Of a DNA stretch of 53,779 nt, positions 49,436 to 53,779 are shown piece after piece; the stretch's first letter is position 1; the number at the start of each line of letters is the position of its first letter. The stretch covers positions 1 to 53,779 of the forward strand of contig JAFTPT010000047.1 in the NCBI GenBank assembly GCA_017463155.1, written 5' to 3'. The notes beneath the pieces were generated by a model. It did no database searches. It saw only the letters and a program-made list of their open reading frames with translations, and was not told the DNA's origin. This stretch comes from Blautia sp. (GTDB lineage Bacteria; Bacillota; Clostridia; Lachnospirales; Lachnospiraceae). The position numbers and the translations under genes were made by a program.

Positions 49436-51964
49436 ATGTACCAATGCCCAAGCTGTGGCGGCGAGCTTCGCTATGATATCGCCTCACGGATGCTGAAATG
49501 TGAAAGCTGTATGTCGGAATACGACTACCATACCTTCTCGGATTATCAGGCTGTTTCCGGAGAAGAGGCTCTGGGTGCCAGTGTTTTTCAATGTCCGAGC
49601 TGTGGCGGAGAGATCATCAGCACCAATCTGACCGCCGCCGAATACTGCACATACTGCGGCTCCTTCGTCATGCTGACCCGGAAGGAAGGCACCCTTCAAA
49701 AGCCGGACTGCATCATCCCCTTTGCGATCAGCCGGGAGGAATGCAAGAATACCTATCGCCGGCATGTACGAAAGGCCATCTACGCGCCTTCCAGCGTCAG
49801 GAACCCGGACTACATCGACCGTTTCCGCGGCATCTATATGCCCTACTGGCTCTACGATACCGCCATCGGTCCGGATATCCAGCTGAGCGGACATACTCAG
49901 ACCCGGGAGGGAAACTACGATGTCAAAACGACCTATTCCCTCACCTGCAAAGCGGATATCTCCTACGAGGGCATCCCCTATGATGCCTCTTCGTCCTTCC
50001 GTGACGATATCAGTACCGGTATCACGCCCTTTGATACCAAGGGACTGGAGGATTTTAATCCCACGGTCATGCTGGGCTTCTTTGCCGATACCGCGGATAT
50101 CGACGTGTCCCTCTATGAAAGAGATGCTCTGGAGGCGGCCTCCGATACCGCCTTCGACGTGATCCTGAGCAAGACCGATTTTAAGGATAAGAATCCGACA
50201 AAGCCCTCGAATCTTGTCCATGCACTTCATACACGCATCACCAGGACCCGTTCCGCCATGCTGCCGGTCTGGTTCCTGACGTGGCGGAAGAATAACCGGG
50301 TCGCCTACTCGGTCATCAACGGACAGACCGGCAAGGTGGCCGCGGAGCTCCCTGTAGACCCGTTCCGCTACCTTCTGTTTTCCCTTTTGACCGCTGTTCC
50401 GCTGTTCTTCCTGTTTGAGCAGCTGTTCACCTTTACGGTTTACACCACCCTTCTCATCTCCGCCGCGCTTGCCATGGCCATGCTGCTGCTCTATGTACAT
50501 GAGCTCGGGCGGATCTACGGACGTGAGATTCATGAGAATGACAAGGGTTACCTGGCTGTCCACAAAAATTCCCGGAGCCAGGATCCGTCCTCAAAGAACC
50601 GCAAGCCGAAAAAAGCATCCAAAAAGGCGGGAGGCCTGTTCGGAAAGCTCAATCTGAGTTCCGGTATCATGTTCTTTCTGGGCGTGCTGGTCCTGCTGAA
50701 TTTCTTCGTCGGCAGCATCTCCGGTGAAAAGGTGCGGAACATCTGTTTCCTGGTGCTGCTTTTCCTGCTGATCCCGCTTCTTTCCGAGGCCGTGAGCCTT
50801 GTAAGGTCCCTCTCCCGCCGGAGTATCTCCGCGGGTATCGGCAGCGCGTTTGTCTCCATTGTCGTCGCAGCCGGCATCTATTTCCTGGATCCGGCCAGAG
50901 ACATCTGGTACTATGCAGGCACGCTCCTTGCCTTTTTGGGGATCGTCGTCACGGCTCTTTCCCTGATCCGTCACTACAATCTGCTGGTCACGGAGCCGGC
51001 CCCGCACTTTTTTGACCGGGAGGCCGGCGACCGGGCCGAGGAAGCTATGGCGCAGCATGAATCAGACACGACCCATGCACTTCTCTGGGAAAAGACCGTC
51101 AAAGCGGAGGCAAAAAAAGCGGCCGGCCCCGGGACCCGGTCCCGCGGCGCGTTGCTCCTCCTGCTGGCTGTTGTGGTCATCGTGGGGACGATCTTTGTGA
51201 TCCTCCGTTCCGACAGGCTTTCTCTTCACACGTCCATGTCGGATATCGTGGACGAACTCGCGGAAAGCACCGACGTCACCCTGGAGAACAACGTCAACAA
51301 AGCGACCGGATATTCCATCGCACTGCAGGATCTGGCCGATCTCCTGACGCCGGAGGAAGAACAGAAACTTCAAAAAGAAATGGCCGCCATCACCCAGTTC
51401 TGTGATGCCGGCATGGTTACGGAATATGTGAGCGGACGAGGGACCGAACCCTACTCCAAAATAAAATACGCCGAGCTGTTCGGTTCCGAAAGCGGCGTAC
51501 TTTTCATTATCGATATGGGCAACCGGAATATCTGGCTCTGTGCCGACGGGAACATGAAGCAGGTCGTCACAGTCGGCAAGGCGAATTCCATCACCGACAA
51601 CATCTACGAATATGCGACAGACGGTGATTATTACAAGTGTGCCGCCAAGGCATTCTCGCAGGTCATGACCCTCCTCCGGGGCGGCCGGATCTCCCAGCGC
51701 ATGAAGCATATGACCAATGCACTGCTTGCGCTGATCCTGGCCTTTATCCTGAATTATGCTCTCCTGCTCTTTACCACAGCCATCGACAAGGTCACAGCGG
51801 AAGTGCTTCTGTCCACGGTCGGGGGCGGGATCGCCGTAACCGGTGCCCGTTCCAAGCTGGCCAGTGTAAAGCGCACCTACAACCCGCCCTCCTCTTCCGG
51901 AGGAGGCGGTGGAGGCGGTGGCGGCGGTGGCGGCGGTGCCTCCGGAGGCGGTCACGGCTTCTGA
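49436..51964 (+). CDS. Zinc-ribbon, multi-span membrane protein with a TPM domain and poly-Gly tail
   Basis: An 842-residue protein. Two zinc ribbons open it (C4, C7, C22, C25; C53, C56, C71, C74). A beta-rich cytosolic domain follows (about 80-300). Membrane segments lie at about 310-360 (two), 405-425, 435-455, 465-485, 488-510 and 575-595. The region about 600-750 is a TPM (thylakoid-phosphatase/YgcG-like) domain (LADLLTPEEEQKLQKEMAAI, then GVLFIIDMG). A last hydrophobic part (760-795) is followed by a 13-Gly tail, GASGGGHGF. TPM proteins usually have one or two spans and such a Gly tail; the zinc-ribbon head is additional. The N-terminal Cys pairs could instead bind a partner. The RBS is CAGGAGG. 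Confidence 0.85.
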   Translation: MYQCPSCGGELRYDIASRMLKCESCMSEYDYHTFSDYQAVSGEEALGASVFQCPSCGGEIISTNLTAAEYCTYCGSFVMLTRKEGTLQKPDCIIPFAISREECKNTYRRHVRKAIYAPSSVRNPDYIDRFRGIYMPYWLYDTAIGPDIQLSGHTQTREGNYDVKTTYSLTCKADISYEGIPYDASSSFRDDISTGITPFDTKGLEDFNPTVMLGFFADTADIDVSLYERDALEAASDTAFDVILSKTDFKDKNPTKPSNLVHALHTRITRTRSAMLPVWFLTWRKNNRVAYSVINGQTGKVAAELPVDPFRYLLFSLLTAVPLFFLFEQLFTFTVYTTLLISAALAMAMLLLYVHELGRIYGREIHENDKGYLAVHKNSRSQDPSSKNRKPKKASKKAGGLFGKLNLSSGIMFFLGVLVLLNFFVGSISGEKVRNICFLVLLFLLIPLLSEAVSLVRSLSRRSISAGIGSAFVSIVVAAGIYFLDPARDIWYYAGTLLAFLGIVVTALSLIRHYNLLVTEPAPHFFDREAGDRAEEAMAQHESDTTHALLWEKTVKAEAKKAAGPGTRSRGALLLLLAVVVIVGTIFVILRSDRLSLHTSMSDIVDELAESTDVTLENNVNKATGYSIALQDLADLLTPEEEQKLQKEMAAITQFCDAGMVTEYVSGRGTEPYSKIKYAELFGSESGVLFIIDMGNRNIWLCADGNMKQVVTVGKANSITDNIYEYATDGDYYKCAAKAFSQVMTLLRGGRISQRMKHMTNALLALILAFILNYALLLFTTAIDKVTAEVLLSTVGGGIAVTGARSKLASVKRTYNPPSSSGGGGGGGGGGGGGASGGGHGF
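51899..51962 (+). repeat. GGN repeat coding poly-glycine
   Basis: A run of GGA/GGC/GGT codons at the 3' end of the TPM gene, prone to slippage. It encodes the poly-Gly tail typical of the TPM/YgcG family. Confidence 0.85.
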
Positions 51965-52476
51965 CCGTGCCCCTCTTTGCCGCTCTTTTCAAAAGCCAGG
52001 CGGGGATCGTTGTCTTCTTCCACGTAGATGGTTCCGCAGTGAACGAATCCCAGCTTTTTCAGAAGCTTCTGCATAACGGTATTGTCTCCGTGGGTGTCGA
52101 TGCGCAGATGTCCGCATTTTTCATACGCCCAGTTGATGCAGAACGCTCCGATCCCTCGTTCCGAACCGTCCCCGGCGATCCGGTGGACGACACCATAGGG
52201 GCTGTCATCCAGCCATCCTCCTTCCGTGATCTCCCGGTATGTCGGCTCAATGTCCTCTCCGAAGACATAGAAGAAGGTCCCGATGACAGTCCCTTTGTCA
52301 TTGACGCAGACATAACTGTTTCTGTCCCGGATATCACGATGGATCAGTTCCTCCGGCGGCCAGTTGGTGGGGCCCCACTGGTTCGGATTGCCGTGCTCGG
52401 CCATAAACTTTCTTGCATAGCCGTAGATCTCCATCATTCTGTCAAAGTCTTTTTCGGTCGATCGTCTGATCTTCAT
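51952..52476 (-). CDS. GNAT-family N-acetyltransferase
   Basis: A 174-residue acetyltransferase of the GNAT fold. The N-terminus MKIRRSTEKDFDRMMEIYG is typical. NKGTVIGTFFYVFG (about 61-74) is the beta-2/beta-3 part. VHRIAGDGSERGIGAFCINWAYE (about 96-118, in two adjoining parts) matches motif A, which binds the acetyl-CoA pyrophosphate, and LRIDTHGDNTVMQKLLKKLGF (about 124-144, likewise) motif B. The substrate is unknown. It converges with the TPM gene and overlaps its end by 13 nt. Confidence 0.85.
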   Translation of the reverse strand: MKIRRSTEKDFDRMMEIYGYARKFMAEHGNPNQWGPTNWPPEELIHRDIRDRNSYVCVNDKGTVIGTFFYVFGEDIEPTYREITEGGWLDDSPYGVVHRIAGDGSERGIGAFCINWAYEKCGHLRIDTHGDNTVMQKLLKKLGFVHCGTIYVEEDNDPRLAFEKSGKEGHGQKP

Positions 52477-52513
52477 GGCACCGCCACCCTTTTCCCGTCA
52501 TACACTCCACCGT

Positions 52514-52558
52514 GAGCTCCAGGCACTGCACTCTTGGCAGCGCCGGAGCTCTTTTTTT
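52514..52558 (+). terminator. Plus-strand terminator beyond the acetyltransferase gene
   Basis: Stem GAGCTCC... with ...GGAGCTC (about 15 pairs with one bulge) and a T7 run ending at 52558. On the plus strand it would stop read-through from the TPM gene after crossing the acetyltransferase antisense. It lies 12 bp before the stop of the surface-protein gene on the other strand. Confidence 0.6.
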
Positions 52559-52570
52559 GACTAGCCGAAG

Positions 52571-53779
52571 TTATTCTGCTTTTCTGCGTTTCCTCATGCA
52601 ATACAGAAGGATCACAAGTCCACTAAGGCCAAGCAGGAGGATCCACATCTGAATATCCGTTTCATCTCCTGTCCGCACTTCTGTCGTAGAGCTCTTTCCT
52701 CCAACATTGACACTGGATGAATGGCTTGATGCAGACGTTCCGGCCGATCCGGATCCACCTCCGCTTGTGGAAGCCCCCAGAGCAACATTCGCGGTAGAGC
52801 TTCTGGAACCGCCTCCGGATGATGAACTTCCTGAAGAACCTCCATTTGTGGAAATATTGGTACTAAGGTTTAACGAGGAATTATCTGTCTGCGAGTTATT
52901 GCCGCCATTCCCGTTTCCAGACTCATCCTCACCCTGTTCCGTCTGAGACAGCGTATTCGTGATCTTGGTAGTTACATCAAGCACATCGCCATTTGTCTCC
53001 TGGGAGACAAAAGCAGCCTCCCATCTGTACCCATCTGCCTTGGTTTGTTTCAGAGTATACTGAATTGCCTGATTCTTCCCATCGTTGGTGTACAAAGGCA
53101 CATCATTAAATGTGTATTCCCAGCTGCCGTTAATCCCCTGCCTTACAGTTACTTCCTGAACAATCGTATCTCCCTGCATCAGCTTCACGGTCGCTTCTTC
53201 CGGCCTGTTGTCGGATTCATTATCGGAATCCTTCCAGATCACTTCGCCGTGAATCCGCATGTACTTCGGATTTTCATCCACCGGTATTACAATCGGATTC
53301 GTATCTTCGCTCCACTGTGCGGTAAAGGTATGATCTTCGCTTACTGTGTAGGAATCTCCCGGCTGGTACTCCGACCCCTTCCAATACAGGAAGGTATAGC
53401 CTTCTCTGACCGGCTCCTCATGAATCGTAATAACTGTGCCATTCTTATATGTTTCCACGATGTCGGCAGTGCTGTTGTTGTAAGAACCACCGTTCAGATT
53501 ATATGTAATACTGTAAGTTGCCTCTTCTGGATCACTCGGTGTTCCTGTCACGCCCGGTTCCGGCGTCACCGTCGGTTCAGGTGTTCCTGTCACGCCCGGT
53601 TCTGGTGTTACCGTCGGCTCAGGTGTTCCTGTCGGCTCTCCTGTCACGCCCGGTTCAGGCGTTACCGTCGGCTCAGGTGTTCCTGTCGGCTCTCCTGTCA
53701 CGCCCGGTTCTGGTGTTACCGTCGGCTCAGGTGTTCCTGTCGGCTCTCCTGTCACGCCCGGTTCCGGCGCCACCGTCGG
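52571..53779 (-). CDS. Surface adhesin, C-terminal part (5' end outside the window)
   Basis: 402 residues are visible, and the frame runs open to the right edge, so the start is beyond it. The first about 85 residues are Thr/Pro/Glu/Val/Gly repeats (unit PEPTVTPEPGVTGEPTGT). A beta-grasp InlB B-repeat-like module (NLNGGSYNNS, EGYTFLYWKG, HTFTAQWSE) follows, then a Cna-B domain (MRIHGEVIWKDSDN to VTTKITNTL). A Ser/Gly/Asn-rich linker leads to VRTGDETD, a hydrophobic span (IQMWILLLGLSGLVILLY) and CMRKRRKAE. It should be covalently or membrane-anchored and exposed. The tail again has TGD without a proper LPXTG. Confidence 0.85.
   Translation of the reverse strand, partial: PTVAPEPGVTGEPTGTPEPTVTPEPGVTGEPTGTPEPTVTPEPGVTGEPTGTPEPTVTPEPGVTGTPEPTVTPEPGVTGTPSDPEEATYSITYNLNGGSYNNSTADIVETYKNGTVITIHEEPVREGYTFLYWKGSEYQPGDSYTVSEDHTFTAQWSEDTNPIVIPVDENPKYMRIHGEVIWKDSDNESDNRPEEATVKLMQGDTIVQEVTVRQGINGSWEYTFNDVPLYTNDGKNQAIQYTLKQTKADGYRWEAAFVSQETNGDVLDVTTKITNTLSQTEQGEDESGNGNGGNNSQTDNSSLNLSTNISTNGGSSGSSSSGGGSRSSTANVALGASTSGGGSGSAGTSASSHSSSVNVGGKSSTTEVRTGDETDIQMWILLLGLSGLVILLYCMRKRRKAE
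53537..53779. repeat. Tandem repeat region encoding the Pro/Thr-rich stalk
   Basis: Units of 54 bp (18 codons) repeat at least three times, with shorter 42-bp units (14 codons, lacking GEPT) at the left. Units differ by only a few bases, so copy number can change by recombination or slippage. The array continues past the right edge. Confidence 0.9.

Noticed and set aside
53771-53773. GTG as start of the edge adhesin
   Set aside because: It is a Val codon inside the repeat unit; the frame stays open to the window end and there is no signal peptide.

Overview
The window reads as ordinary chromosome of a spore-forming Clostridia member, most likely Lachnospiraceae. The reasons are the roughly 55% GC, a SigH gene in its classical ispF-cysS-mrnC-rlmB-sigH neighbourhood, a Spo0A-type DNA-binding protein, a class-B dihydroorotate dehydrogenase pair (PyrDB/PyrK), a GlnRS of the bacterial type in a Firmicute, and acidic or Pro-rich surface proteins with sortase-like tails. 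No phage, transposon or CRISPR array was found. Nearly all genes lie on the minus strand; only cspA, a small acidic membrane protein, tRNA-Thr and a zinc-ribbon/TPM membrane protein lie on the plus strand.

Layout. 1-230: a strong promoter firing off the left edge, probably the leader of an rRNA operon. 227-6000: a methyltransferase, then a gntR-clpC-141 aa-radA proteostasis/repair operon in which a GntR/YtrA regulator sits where ctsR-mcsA-mcsB often is. 6035-18039: a minus-strand run of 14 tightly packed genes, pyrC-F-K-DB-E, a 52-residue membrane peptide, VanZ-like, a small membrane protein, an M29 aminopeptidase, purE-M-N-D and sseB, closed by one clear terminator. It couples de novo pyrimidine and purine synthesis. 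18130-18625: cspA with a long structured leader.

18654-22700: a small membrane protein, DegV, an orphan Spo0A effector-domain protein preceded by an 80-bp array of 0A-box-like decamers in exact 10-bp register, and htpG with a CIRCE operator. 22704-29020: nagA, a large anchored surface protein, an 86 aa-HAD-maf operon and a small acidic membrane protein. 29077-36400: glnS, tRNA-Thr, a PQQ-repeat membrane protein, a PHP phosphatase, a potassium channel, an orphan rhaD and sigH.

36406-47829: rlmB, mrnC, cysS, ispF, a class-A beta-lactamase-like serine hydrolase, a PD-(D/E)XK-XPD nuclease-helicase fusion, aspartate kinase, TrmO, a TtcA-like thiolase, PrsW and proC. 47822-53779: a CbbX/SpoVK-like AAA ATPase divergent from the zinc-ribbon/TPM protein, a GNAT acetyltransferase, and the 3' part of a repeat-bearing surface adhesin cut by the right edge.

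The most distinctive element is the decamer array with the receiver-less Spo0A-like gene it precedes (19919-20440). It looks like a self-contained, helically phased, probably autoregulated transcription circuit. Other signals worth testing are the two-state leader of cspA, the palindrome overlapping the gntR-clpC promoter, the upstream-placed CIRCE of htpG, and the palindrome inside the AAA gene promoter.
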